A stretch of DNA of 40,268 bases from Bacillota bacterium. Lineage in GTDB: Bacteria; Bacillota; Clostridia; Christensenellales; UBA1242. Position 1 is the stretch's first letter. Each line of letters begins with the position of its first letter. Of the stretch, positions 15,701-23,643 are shown piece by piece. The stretch covers positions 1 to 40,268 of the forward strand of contig WQZR01000001.1 in the NCBI GenBank assembly GCA_009780625.1. The letters run 5' to 3'. A program made the translations under genes and the position numbers. Below the pieces are notes generated by a model. That model was not told the origin of the DNA, did not search any database, and worked only from the letters and a program-made list of their open reading frames with translations.

Positions 15701-17014
15701 CAACAACCAGGGCAAGTTCCAGGTGCAACAAACATCATACCTATAGACGTGTGGAATGCAATGCAACAGGGTGGAGTTTTGATGGGCAATAACGCAGACC
15801 TAAATAGACTGCGCGCTGCAATTGGTGGAAGACTTGTGGAAGAAGGCTTAATGTCTGGAAACCAAAATATTGTTGGTGTGCTTAACATGCAAACAATCAA
15901 CACAACTGGTGATGGTTGGTTCCCACTAGGTGCGGGAGTCAATGGTCTTATGACAGCAGATAATGACACTTTAACTTTCACTGTGTTCATAAGAGATGGA
16001 AGTGGTCCAATTGAAATGCATAATGTGACATTCACGCTTGTGAAAGACTGGGATATTCGTCAACTTCAAAATAGTGGAAATAACTTAAACTCTGTTATAA
16101 ATTCGCTTATTGGTTCTTCTGACAACGGCGGACCAATCAATGCTGGCAGCACATCTGTAAGCATGACACGAGCAGACACAAACTTTGCAACTTGGGCAAT
16201 GACTGAACAAGTTGCGCCACAAATCACACAAAACGGAAATACGGTTATTGTTTCAGGGTTAAACCCAACAAACGGTCTAGTTGTAACAAGAACCTGGGGT
16301 GCTGGTGGACTTACTTCAGGTGCACAAACAGCATGGAACAACGGTGTTACAGAACCAGGTGGAATTATTGCATGGCTTCAAAGTGCTCCTCCAGAGGAAA
16401 CCAACACTCATGCAGCTGCTCAACTTTTGATTCAATATGGTGTTACAACTATAGAAGAATTAGTAATGTTGGCTTATATGGACTTTGGTGACGGAGAACT
16501 AACTGGAGCACAAACCGCACTTATAGCACACTTCTCACGACAAGTGACGACAAACTTAGGACAAGACATATTCGGTTCACTCAGCGGACGTATGACGGTA
16601 AACAACAATGAAGTTATTGACGCAATCAAAGCTGCAGATTTACACCTCCCACCTTCAAATGAAGGACCAGATGGTGCAGATATGGGAATAAGCAGTGCGA
16701 TGATGCCAATGAGTTTCGGAAACGACGCATATGATGTGTTTACAATTGGAACAGTTGTGAGCCCAGAAATTGAAAAAGCAATGGCAGAAATAAAAGCAAC
16801 GCTTGGCGAGTTGTATGAAAAGAAAGCAGAACTTGAAGCAATGGCAGATAAGGAAACAATCATTGATGGCTTAAGCCCATATGCTGCAGAAAGTTTTAAA
16901 CTAGACTTAAAAATCAAAAAACTTGAAGCAGAGCTTAAAGCATATCAGGAACAAATTATGCCAGAACAAATCTTTATGGTTAAAAAGCCAACAAACACAG
17001 ACCCACTAGCATAA
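12800..17014 (+). CDS. Giant repeat-containing surface lipoprotein
   Basis: 1404 residues. The N-terminal signal has an unusually long charged stretch before the hydrophobic core, and a lipobox LTAC with the lipidated Cys at 46, followed by a Gly/Gln linker. Seven repeats of about 90-100 residues follow, each opening QLGN/Q-x-x-x-x-x-x-x-x-x-G-L/E-x-x-W and closing with A-E-N/D-x-x-H/T-x-F. They look like beta-sandwich (Fn3-like) modules. Two unrelated Ig-like stretches interrupt them, after repeats 2 and 6. About 380 residues of unique sequence end in a coiled-coil (AMAEIKATLGELYEKKAELE). Probably an extracellular adhesin or structural lipoprotein. No enzyme motif was seen. It has its own promoter and terminator. 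Confidence 0.8.
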   Translation: MGNERNNPGFLKRMAIGTVAFFTRPRAGALAALALVPVAAITLTACGGGGGGQQQQQTVQLGNVAGLAVAKSGEVTWTSPASGTHEHGANIRLTINGTDSTVAATAGSFQIADVQPETTYNVSAVFTRAENSTHKFTNSAAAATANMTTDPATAQKTTVTLANVQGLAVAKSGAITWTVPTAGTNERDANIQLTVNSGSPITLAATAGTHQIASVQPLTTYNVSAIFSRAENDTHIFNNSAVPATASMTTEPPQVQSVSLNIDTRVISVSRVSGPANLAIPVDVKLINNANQAVIWEGIVAANQTTVTIPQPSWQTDVTVRVEASKQGSTAAAVSSVAVYIPEPGVTQQDAQLGNITNLQISTAGLVTWTRPTGVHDADASVALTINGTTHTIAPDAPSQTFQITTTPGMKYEASAIMTRTSNAQYNFLPSTTPATAERTIDKQSIQLGQISNLRINAAGLIQWDLPAGAHNSGAIVNMTIIGVNGNNPFVPANATSHQLTSGITPGANFSVSAFLTKAEDATTIFTQGPTVGPQTLQVPKTQVQLGQISNLRITSGGLIQWDRPAGEHNEGATVNLIIPGINSGQPFQAEGPTSHQLMSTQAGNQFTVSAFLTRPENTTTTFTQGATTSPVNLTVPKVQAQLGNVTGVSISNTGLVQWTRPTGTHDTAASVQLTIAGYRNGEAFTVSPQNSSSYQMLAANAGGTLAGKTFSVSSAIMTRAENDTHTFSNSQTPATSNPVTIPAGLTNVARDVVDLTAESNYLVMTLAPEFWEFSDQRVRVQVRSQNGGEAISNWLEVWSNTPFREGNTNQVRIPLAEFNFDDMIDNAVPTGVPLQFRTQARNTSANWITAKNFNDITVPVPKTQVQLGNLTNVRINNAGLVQWDIPAGAGNAGAQIQLTISNYKGGDPITLSPGATSYQMQAANAGGTLVGKTFTASAQLMGYEDPTTVFLSGSAATSAPRTIQEIQQPGQVPGATNIIPIDVWNAMQQGGVLMGNNADLNRLRAAIGGRLVEEGLMSGNQNIVGVLNMQTINTTGDGWFPLGAGVNGLMTADNDTLTFTVFIRDGSGPIEMHNVTFTLVKDWDIRQLQNSGNNLNSVINSLIGSSDNGGPINAGSTSVSMTRADTNFATWAMTEQVAPQITQNGNTVIVSGLNPTNGLVVTRTWGAGGLTSGAQTAWNNGVTEPGGIIAWLQSAPPEETNTHAAAQLLIQYGVTTIEELVMLAYMDFGDGELTGAQTALIAHFSRQVTTNLGQDIFGSLSGRMTVNNNEVIDAIKAADLHLPPSNEGPDGADMGISSAMMPMSFGNDAYDVFTIGTVVSPEIEKAMAEIKATLGELYEKKAELEAMADKETIIDGLSPYAAESFKLDLKIKKLEAELKAYQEQIMPEQIFMVKKPTNTDPLA
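12970..15700 (+). repeat. Seven diverged protein-level repeats in the giant lipoprotein
   Basis: Repeat starts lie near 12970, 13270, 13850, 14130, 14430, 14720 and 15395, each marked by a sequence close to CAACTTGG encoding Q-L-G. Units 4 and 5 are the most alike (QLGQISNLRI, then GLIQWD). The spacing is irregular where the two non-repeat modules intervene. Confidence 0.75.
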
Positions 17015-17023
17015 CAATTTAAA

Positions 17024-17050
17024 CAAAAAAACGCTCAGAGGCGTTTTTTT
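17024..17050 (+). terminator. Intrinsic terminator after the giant lipoprotein
   Basis: AAAAAACGC, TCAGAG, GCGTTTTTTT. Confidence 0.85.
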
Positions 17051-17122
17051 AATCTAAAAAAATCTTCCAAAAACAATCGTTTCTAATTTCGAAATTTAAA
17101 TTCCGTTGGTATACTATTGATA

Positions 17123-19876
17123 GTGAAAACTAAGACTATATACATGACTAGAGGCCTGCTTAAGAAACTGCTGTTGATTGTTGTATTTGCTTTCACTAGC
17201 CTCTTTTTCATTGCTTGTAGCGTAGGCAGAGGTGGCGATGACAGCGACTGGGAAGGCGACGATGACTTTGGAACAAGTGACGGTGCCTTCGACCCAATGG
17301 AACTTGTTTCTTCTCTAAATGCGGTTTATGTTGCAGATGGTCCTGATGCTTCAGACCAAATGGTTATGGAAGCCATTTATAGAAGAGTTGCTCAAATTAT
17401 CCTAACAGGACTTGGTCTGCACTATGGCCAAGGTTTTTCGCACAACCACGAATTCGAAAACATGGGTGGTCGTATATTTGAAAACTTGGCGAGCCATGTT
17501 TTTGATGATTATTTTATTCAGTGGGGACATGGTGTTCCTCTTACATTTGGAACTTGGGACGAAAACTCTGGGCTTAGAATGCCTAACACACTTGGTACAA
17601 ACTTTTATTTTAATACTGCACAAAACAACGGACCTCTAATCTTTGGAAGTGGTGCGAACAACGGTGGCATGATTGCAACAGCAATGCCAATTCCAGCAGC
17701 TAGAATGTCTAACGACGGAACGTTCAATGCAATATTAAACGACAGTTGGGGATATGCTCCAAATTGGACATACACATCATCACCACTGCCACCACCAAAC
17801 CAATATCACTTTAACAACTTTCTTGAAGCATTTGTTGGAACATCAGCAATGTATAACTTCGACCCAACAACTGCAACTGATGAAGAAAAAGAAGAATTTG
17901 CAGACCCAACAACAAACTTAAATAGACTTGTAAACAGAATTGCATTTCTAAACCAAGCAGAACAACTTGATGCACTTGGTGGGGGAAGGTCAACACAAGA
18001 CTATATAAAAAACACTCAAAGAATTGGTTTTGATATAGATTTCTTGGAAGCTCTAAGAGAATATATCTATGGAACTATGATTGGATGGTCAAATGTAAAC
18101 AGTGATACGACAATAACTGCGAACCGTGCTTTTAGAGGTGATGCTGCTATGGCGCTAGGCGGTTATAGACACGATTTTGCTTACGAAATTATTTACGACG
18201 GAAGTCACTATTATCTTGTAGATAGAATTGATGTTGTTCCAGGAACTGAAACACTAACCAGTGCAGCTGTAACTTTGCAACTAACACCACTAAACGCTTT
18301 GGGTAGTAGGTCAACAATTCAAGCCGTAAGAACTTGGTCTGGGGAAAGAAGAGGTGGACAAGCTATAACAATGGTTGGAAGAGACTCGAACAGTGATTTA
18401 GAAGAAATTATTGTTACTAGATTTATTCAAGACATAACAATGAATGGACACGACACGTCAGATGCCCTAACAGCATTCCCTGCGGACTATAGAAACTATC
18501 GCGGGGTTGTTGAACAAATTTTAAGCACTCTAGACTTAGGATTCTTACAAGCAGAAATTGAGGGTATTGAAAGAGATAGATTTGATGCATTGGACAACGA
18601 ACTTCCAGACCGCCCGTATACTTTTAATGGAGTGAACGAAATGGTTTTCGCGCCGTTTGCATACGGTGGAGAGGTTCCTATTCCAAACATAGACAATGCT
18701 GACCCTAGTTTCCCGCTTCTTCTAAATGTTCCAAATGGAAGTATTATTGAAACTGAAGTGAATGGTGTTCCAACATCAATGGTTATGGCGCCAATGCTGG
18801 GTGTTTCGGTTTATAAGTTCGTTCCAATAACAGTGCTTGGTTTCGTGACGGAACTTGCAATCTTTGAACTTTCAGATGGGCTTAGAGAATCTAGATATCC
18901 AGACTGCGATTTTAAGGACATATCTGACATACAACTTTTTGAAGATATATTTGATGCAAATAGAAACTTGCTTAATGCAAACAATGGAGCTATAACAAGA
19001 AGTATTTTTAAAGACAATCTAAAACTGGATGACTATTTCCCAAGAATGCCGACTGAAAAAGTTATGGGTAAACTTCCAGATGGAGCAGACATTCTTATTG
19101 AAAGACCATTTATGCCAAGACAACAATATATCGCTGTTGCATTTGAACTTAATGGAATTGCAACTCAGAGGAACGATTTTGAACATTTATACTTCAGTTC
19201 AGGTTTCGTTAGAATAGGGCACATTGGAAACGACGATATTGATTTGATTAGCGAATATGAATACGATTTCTTGTATAACGGAAGCAATCATGGTTTCTCA
19301 AATGGTTTTGGACGATTTGGAAAATGGGGTTCTTTTGAAGAAGACGACATTGCCGATGAAGAACTTATGGAAGAACTTGGAAGACACAACAGCAACGGTC
19401 CTATGGAATGGTTTGAAATGGAAGAGATTGAAGACGAAGAAACAGGTTTCTTCGACTGGACGCATAGAGATGTGATGATTGACGATGTGACACTAGAAAA
19501 TGGCGACCCTAACCCTAACCACCCATTCGTTTTTGGCGGAGAGTGGGGAAGACCATGGATGTGGGGTGGCGGTGCTGCACCAGAATATATGGATGACAGT
19601 GTTGAATATGGAATTGAGGCAAAAGTTAAGATTAAGCAATTAGACTCTGACTTCGTTGGAGAACTTAGAAGGTCTGTTAGATATCAACAAGACGAAGATG
19701 GAAACATTCAACTTATTGTAAACTTTATTGAAATTGAAGACGTTGTCCTCCTAAGATTTATTTCGCCAGAAGTCGGTCAGTTTGCAACATTCGCAATTCA
19801 CACAATAGAGTCAATGATTTCAGGGTTTGATGTAGAACCATTCGAAATGGATTTCGATGATATGGGCTTCAGCTAA
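17123..19876 (+). CDS. Large acidic lipoprotein of unknown function
   Basis: About 917 residues. GTG at 17123 is chosen because TATACT (17110-17115) ends 7 nt before it, which fits a leaderless transcript. ATG 17144 is the alternative, and neither has a Shine-Dalgarno. The signal peptide (LLKKLLLIVVFAF) ends in a lipobox FIAC with Cys at 32 counted from GTG. The mature protein is very acidic, with clusters such as DSDWEGDDDFG and EEDDIADEELMEELG, and is rich in Asn and Gly. No recognised domain or catalytic motif. It follows the giant lipoprotein but has its own start and terminator. Probably extracytoplasmic. Confidence 0.7.
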   Translation: MKTKTIYMTRGLLKKLLLIVVFAFTSLFFIACSVGRGGDDSDWEGDDDFGTSDGAFDPMELVSSLNAVYVADGPDASDQMVMEAIYRRVAQIILTGLGLHYGQGFSHNHEFENMGGRIFENLASHVFDDYFIQWGHGVPLTFGTWDENSGLRMPNTLGTNFYFNTAQNNGPLIFGSGANNGGMIATAMPIPAARMSNDGTFNAILNDSWGYAPNWTYTSSPLPPPNQYHFNNFLEAFVGTSAMYNFDPTTATDEEKEEFADPTTNLNRLVNRIAFLNQAEQLDALGGGRSTQDYIKNTQRIGFDIDFLEALREYIYGTMIGWSNVNSDTTITANRAFRGDAAMALGGYRHDFAYEIIYDGSHYYLVDRIDVVPGTETLTSAAVTLQLTPLNALGSRSTIQAVRTWSGERRGGQAITMVGRDSNSDLEEIIVTRFIQDITMNGHDTSDALTAFPADYRNYRGVVEQILSTLDLGFLQAEIEGIERDRFDALDNELPDRPYTFNGVNEMVFAPFAYGGEVPIPNIDNADPSFPLLLNVPNGSIIETEVNGVPTSMVMAPMLGVSVYKFVPITVLGFVTELAIFELSDGLRESRYPDCDFKDISDIQLFEDIFDANRNLLNANNGAITRSIFKDNLKLDDYFPRMPTEKVMGKLPDGADILIERPFMPRQQYIAVAFELNGIATQRNDFEHLYFSSGFVRIGHIGNDDIDLISEYEYDFLYNGSNHGFSNGFGRFGKWGSFEEDDIADEELMEELGRHNSNGPMEWFEMEEIEDEETGFFDWTHRDVMIDDVTLENGDPNPNHPFVFGGEWGRPWMWGGGAAPEYMDDSVEYGIEAKVKIKQLDSDFVGELRRSVRYQQDEDGNIQLIVNFIEIEDVVLLRFISPEVGQFATFAIHTIESMISGFDVEPFEMDFDDMGFS

Positions 19877-19904
19877 AAAAAACGCGTCTAAGACGCGTTT
19901 TTTT
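19876..19904 (+). terminator. Intrinsic terminator after the acidic lipoprotein
   Basis: AACGCGTCT, A, AGACGCGTT with flanking A and T runs, forming a strong GC-rich hairpin. The -10 of yqfC begins 6 nt later. Confidence 0.9.
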
Positions 19905-19920
19905 CTGCATACAATTGATT

Positions 19921-20205
19921 ATGCTAAAGTTCCTAGACGAGTTCTCTAAACTTTCAGGGCTAGACGAAGCCTTTGTTTTTTCTTCCTTTAGGTGTCTTGT
20001 TGTGGAAAGTAAAGCATATTATGCTGAAGGCTTTTTGGAAGTGTTATGCTTTTCCACAGAAGAAATAGAACTCAAACTAAAACGCGGCACGGCAAAAGTT
20101 GTTGGAAACAATCTGTCCATTCAAAAACTTGAGCCTAGCTTGATTGTTGTAGTTGGTGATATTCTTAAAACCGAAGTCAAAAAACCTCTAAAGAGCAAGG
20201 TGTGA
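19921..20205 (+). CDS. yqfC: YqfC-family sporulation protein
   Basis: 94 residues. The pattern V-V-G-N-N-x-x-I-x-x-L-x-P-x-x-I-x-V-x-G-x-I near the C terminus and the beta-rich segment E-I-E-L-K-L-K-R-G fit the YabP/YqfC family, needed in the mother cell during sporulation. ATG 19921 is chosen over the TTG at 19915 because TACAAT (19910-19915) ends 5 nt before it, another probable leaderless start. It is one base from yqfD, and yqfC-yqfD is a conserved pair in spore-forming Firmicutes. Confidence 0.75.
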   Translation: MLKFLDEFSKLSGLDEAFVFSSFRCLVVESKAYYAEGFLEVLCFSTEEIELKLKRGTAKVVGNNLSIQKLEPSLIVVVGDILKTEVKKPLKSKV

Positions 20206-20206
20206 T

Positions 20207-21301
20207 ATGAGAATTAAATCTGTTTCACCTCTAAGAATACTCAGTTTGTTAAATCAACATAATTTTTCCTTATCAAAAATACAAAAAGTTAGTGATAGTG
20301 AGGTCACGTTTCGTGTTGATTCCAGTGAAGAAAAAAGACTATTTGAGTTTATTAAGCAAAAGAATCTAAAAATAGAAAGAGACGGAGAAAGCACTCGCGA
20401 AAGAATAATAAACTTATTAAAAAAGTCTGTTGCATTTTTTTGTGCTAGTGTGCTACTTTTTTTTGTCTTTCTTTTTTTATTTGAAGTTTTTATTTTCAAA
20501 ATCGAAATCAACGGCGCAGATGCTGCTCTAGCTGGAAATATAGAAAAGATAATAAATGACACTAGATTTAGGCCAAAGAGTTCCGTTGATTTAATAACTC
20601 TTCAACATGCAGTTAGAGAAGCCAATCCAGAGATTGCTCTTCTTAGCATCAACTTTATTGGTGCAACACTCGTTGTGAATGTGAAACAGACAAACGAAAC
20701 GATTATAAGAAACCCACAAGACGCGATTGTTTCAAGTGAGAGCGGCGTTGTGTATTGCGTCAGCCTTAGCAGTGGAACTGCTATGGTTAAAACCGGCATG
20801 CGAGTTGGAGAAGGGGATATTTTGATTAAACCCGAAATCGCAATAAACGGGCAGAGTCGGCTTGTTCCTGCTGTTGCCAATATTGTCATTTTGGCAGTTG
20901 AAACTCATCAAGTTGTTTTTCATGAAGCAAGGCAGGAGTTTAAATATACAGGCAACACAAAAACAGCAAAAACACTTTCGTTGTTTGGTTTAAAGTGGGG
21001 TGATGGGGAAATACACCACGGCTTCACACACTTTGATAAAATTGCAAGTAATAAGAAAAGTATATCTTCGCATCTTCCAATATATAAAACAGTCACAACA
21101 TATAAAGAAAAAACACTAGTTGAAATAAACGAAAAGTTTAGCGAGAAGGAAGAAGAGCTAAAGCAACAAGTTTTGGCAGAAACAAAAAAACTTTCAAAGC
21201 ACATAGGTGAGTTTATGGCAGAAACAGTGGAAGTGCAAAGCCTTGGAAGTGGCGCATTTAAACTTTCCGCATCAGTTCAGTTTCTTATATGCTACAATTA
21301 A
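20207..21301 (+). CDS. yqfD: YqfD-family sporulation membrane protein
   Basis: 364 residues, a single N-terminal span at about 74-96, then a large extracytoplasmic part. The segment SGTAMVKTGMRVGEGDILIKPEI is the hallmark (G-x-x-x-V-K-x-G-x-x-V-x-x-G-D-x-L), and LFGLKWG plus the C-terminal coiled-coil with a final beta pattern agree. YqfD is a mother-cell sporulation protein required for normal spore development. AAGGTG precedes the ATG, 1 bp after yqfC. Confidence 0.88.
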   Translation: MRIKSVSPLRILSLLNQHNFSLSKIQKVSDSEVTFRVDSSEEKRLFEFIKQKNLKIERDGESTRERIINLLKKSVAFFCASVLLFFVFLFLFEVFIFKIEINGADAALAGNIEKIINDTRFRPKSSVDLITLQHAVREANPEIALLSINFIGATLVVNVKQTNETIIRNPQDAIVSSESGVVYCVSLSSGTAMVKTGMRVGEGDILIKPEIAINGQSRLVPAVANIVILAVETHQVVFHEARQEFKYTGNTKTAKTLSLFGLKWGDGEIHHGFTHFDKIASNKKSISSHLPIYKTVTTYKEKTLVEINEKFSEKEEELKQQVLAETKKLSKHIGEFMAETVEVQSLGSGAFKLSASVQFLICYN

Positions 21302-21303
21302 AC

Positions 21304-21876
21304 ATGATGAAAAATATTATTTTGCTGCACAGTTTAAACGCAGACACAGTAGACCTTTGGGGTCAGGACGTAAAACAAAAAGCTGAGGAGCTAGGCATAG
21401 ATTTTCTTATGCCATCTTTTCCAACTAGAGCCGAAAGTAGATACGAAAAATTTGATGCAATCTTAAAAACATATTTAGGGAAGGAATTAAACAAAAACAC
21501 AATTGTTGTGTGCCACAGCATTGGTTGTGCATATTTTTCTAGATTTATGTTCGAGCATAAATTTGAGCCTTTTGCATTCATTGGCGTTGCTCCAGGCGGA
21601 ACACATCACTATGACGACGGAAGACACGATTATATCGTAGATGTAAGAAAACAGTCCATCGTTCCCGACGAAGCAAAAAGATTTGTGAAAAACAGCAATA
21701 CAAAAGTCTTTGTCATAAGAAGCGGCGAAGGAGAAATCAAAACTCCAATTCAAGCTTTGTTTTCGCATGAGTGTGGAGCAGAAGACATATATCTTGATGG
21801 TTATGGTCATTTTTCAAGCAATCCTAAAACGACAGAAATTCCTGAACTTATAGAGTTAATTAAAAAGTTACTTTAA
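21304..21876 (+). CDS. RBBP9/YdeN-type serine hydrolase
   Basis: Alpha/beta-hydrolase of the small RBBP9 class. The N-terminal NIILLHSLNAD, the nucleophile elbow VVCHSIGCAYFSRF (Ser72; C-H-S-I-G replaces G-H-S-x-G), a catalytic-acid region near VFVIRSGEGE, and the C-terminal DGYGHFS with the catalytic His can be seen. About 190 residues is typical. TACAAT (21293-21298) lies 5 nt before ATG 21304, inside the end of yqfD, so the start is probably leaderless. The ATG at 21289 lies upstream of that -10. Natural substrate unknown. Confidence 0.8.
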   Translation: MMKNIILLHSLNADTVDLWGQDVKQKAEELGIDFLMPSFPTRAESRYEKFDAILKTYLGKELNKNTIVVCHSIGCAYFSRFMFEHKFEPFAFIGVAPGGTHHYDDGRHDYIVDVRKQSIVPDEAKRFVKNSNTKVFVIRSGEGEIKTPIQALFSHECGAEDIYLDGYGHFSSNPKTTEIPELIELIKKLL

Positions 21877-21901
21877 CAACCTTAGTGGTATAATATAGAA
21901 T

Positions 21902-22741
21902 ATGAGATTAAATAAATATATCGCGTCGACCACTGATTATAGCCGTAGGAAAAGTGAAGATGCCATTAAAGAAGGCAGGGTTTTGATTAACAACGAGGTT
22001 GTTAAAAATCTTGCAACCACCGTGGGTGAAGAAGATGTTGTGGAGTTAGACGGCAAAATTTTGTTTCTTCCAAAAAACTTTGTGTATATATGCATGAACA
22101 AACCAAAGGGCTACATCACATCAGTGACAGACGACAGAGGCAGAAAGACTGTTCTTGATTTAATTAAAGAAAAAGACCTGCCAAGAATTTATCCTGTAGG
22201 GCGTTTAGACTACGACACAGAAGGCATGCTTATTCTAACCAACGACGGAGAACTGACAAGACAACTAACACATCCTTCAAGCAAGGTTAAAAAGATATAT
22301 CAACTTAACATCGAAGGAGAACTTTCAAAAGACGATATCAAAAAACTTGAAACTGGCGTAACGCTGGAGTTTGGCTATAAAACCGCACCAGCAACAGTTG
22401 AGATTATTGAAGTTCAATCGGCAAAACAGATTTATAGAAACAAGGTGAAAAACTATATCAAAGAAGAAGAAAAAGCAGGGCTAGACGAAAAGACAATCAA
22501 ACAAAATCTAGAAGACAACCCAATCAAGAAAAAATATGAAGACCCGAACTTCAAAATAACAAGATTTCAGTTGTCAATAACCGAAGGAAAAAACAGACAA
22601 GTCAGAAAAATGCTCGAAGCAATCGGCAAACACATAATTCTTCTAAAACGTGTTCAAATCGGGCAATTGAAAATGGGCGGCTTAAACCGCGGGGAATATA
22701 AGTTCCTAACACCGCACGAAGCTTACTTACTAAAACAATAA
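21902..22741 (+). CDS. rluB: Pseudouridine synthase RluB (23S rRNA)
   Basis: RsuA/RluB family. An N-terminal S4 RNA-binding domain (MRLNKYIASTTDYSRRKSED, then RVLINNEVV), and the catalytic domain with YPVGRLDYDTEGMLILTNDG, nucleophile Asp103. The closing EGKNRQVRKMLEAIGK is characteristic. 279 residues is about 35-40 longer than usual because of a charged segment at about 177-215 (KVKNYIKEEEKAGLDEKTIK). TATAAT (21889-21894) is 7 nt before the ATG and no Shine-Dalgarno is present, so the start is probably leaderless. Confidence 0.92.
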   Translation: MRLNKYIASTTDYSRRKSEDAIKEGRVLINNEVVKNLATTVGEEDVVELDGKILFLPKNFVYICMNKPKGYITSVTDDRGRKTVLDLIKEKDLPRIYPVGRLDYDTEGMLILTNDGELTRQLTHPSSKVKKIYQLNIEGELSKDDIKKLETGVTLEFGYKTAPATVEIIEVQSAKQIYRNKVKNYIKEEEKAGLDEKTIKQNLEDNPIKKKYEDPNFKITRFQLSITEGKNRQVRKMLEAIGKHIILLKRVQIGQLKMGGLNRGEYKFLTPHEAYLLKQ

Positions 22742-22742
22742 T

Positions 22743-22767
22743 GTAGGGGTCGACCACTGGGCGACCC
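22743..22767 (+). repeat. mini-palindrome copy 7 (type B), rluB-ruvA gap
   Basis: GTAGGGGTCG, loop ACCACTGGG, CGACCC. It begins immediately after the rluB stop codon. The ruvA ribosome-binding site (AAGGGAG) follows it. Confidence 0.88.
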
Positions 22768-22789
22768 GAGCGACCAAAGGGAGCAGAAA

Positions 22790-23395
22790 ATGATTTCATT
22801 TATTGAAGGAAAAATTGTAGAGAAAACAGATAAGAGCATTATCGTTAAATGCGGACATATGGGCATGGAAATTTTGGCGTCTTCGTTTTCGATTGCAAAT
22901 GCAAAGCACACAGGCGAAGAAGACTTTTTTTATACATACCTTCATGTTAGGGAAGACGCGTTGGTGCTTTTAGGTTTCAAAACAAAAGAAGAACGCGGAA
23001 TATTTTTAAATCTGATTGAAGTTTCGGGAATTGGTCCAAAAGCAGCAATGACAATTCTAAGCGCAATGCCACTTGAGAACTTAGCTTCAGCAATTGTAAG
23101 GGGAGATGTGAATGCCCTTGCTTCAGCAAAAGGCGTTGGAAAGAAAACAGCAGAACGCATTGTGCTTGAACTTAAAGAAAACATTAGAAAGAATTACAAA
23201 TCAGATGTAGGGGTCGCGCCTCAGAGCGACCCGCAATCAGACATAAGTCTTAGCCAAATTGAGCAAGACGCACAAATCGGGCTAATGAGTCTAGGGCTTA
23301 CCAAAAAAGAATCTGCAGAAGTGATTAAAAAAACGAGAGAGCATTCACCAAAAACCAGCGAAGAAATAATTAAACTCTCATTAAGGATGTTATAG
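22790..23395 (+). CDS. ruvA: Holliday-junction branch-migration protein RuvA
   Basis: RuvA tetramers bind four-way junctions and load RuvB. The N-terminal OB fold (MISFIEGKIVEK), two helix-hairpin-helix motifs (VSGIGPKAAMTILS and AKGVGKKTAERIVLELK), and the C-terminal RuvB-contact domain (GLMSLGLTKKESAEVI) are complete. 201 residues. The inserted palindrome gives VGVAPQSDP at 140-148, precisely in the flexible linker between domains II and III, where an insertion is least harmful. It overlaps the usual ruvAB order, but a small membrane protein gene separates it from ruvB. Confidence 0.95.
   Translation: MISFIEGKIVEKTDKSIIVKCGHMGMEILASSFSIANAKHTGEEDFFYTYLHVREDALVLLGFKTKEERGIFLNLIEVSGIGPKAAMTILSAMPLENLASAIVRGDVNALASAKGVGKKTAERIVLELKENIRKNYKSDVGVAPQSDPQSDISLSQIEQDAQIGLMSLGLTKKESAEVIKKTREHSPKTSEEIIKLSLRML
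23207..23232 (+). repeat. mini-palindrome copy 8 (type A) inside ruvA
   Basis: GTAGGGGTCGC, loop GCCTCAGA, GCGACCC. Preceded by GAT and followed by GCAA as in other type A copies. Read as VGVAPQSDP. Confidence 0.92.
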
Positions 23396-23396
23396 T

Positions 23397-23597
23397 ATGA
23401 AGAAATATTTAAAAGATAAGATTTTTTGGATTCTAGTAATAATCGCAGCATTGTCTGGTATTTTGGGAATTACTTTAAGTTTTTTTCCAGAAAATCTTAC
23501 AGCTAGTTTGTTCGCAGCAATATTCACGATTACATTCGCTCTTTCTCTATTGTCAATATTGATATATATGGTCATTAAGGAGTTTAGATATAAATAA
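23397..23597 (+). CDS. Small two-span membrane protein between ruvA and ruvB
   Basis: 66 residues with two hydrophobic segments (FWILVIIAALSGILGITL and LFAAIFTITFALSLLSILIY) joined by SFFPENLT, and basic ends (MKKYLKDK, KEFRYK). AAGGATG lies at the end of ruvA, and the ATG begins one base after the ruvA stop, so it is cotranscribed. A terminator separates it from ruvB. No family recognised, and a role in recombination is not implied. Confidence 0.6.
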   Translation: MKKYLKDKIFWILVIIAALSGILGITLSFFPENLTASLFAAIFTITFALSLLSILIYMVIKEFRYK

Positions 23598-23604
23598 GTA
23601 TTTC

Positions 23605-23627
23605 AAAACTCCTAACGGAGTTTTTTT
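23605..23627 (+). terminator. Intrinsic terminator between the small membrane gene and ruvB
   Basis: AAAACTCC, TAAC, GGAGTTTT plus T run. Confidence 0.88.
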
Positions 23628-23643
23628 GTGCTAAAATATAAGC

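Noticed and set aside
16474..16917. 147-codon minus-strand ORF inside the giant lipoprotein gene
   Set aside because: A shadow of the coding frame on the other strand, with no start signals. Its residue composition mirrors antisense codons.
19500..19530. Telomere-like CCTAACCCTAACC run
   Set aside because: It is ordinary coding sequence (D-P-N-P-N-H-P) within the acidic lipoprotein, without further repeats.
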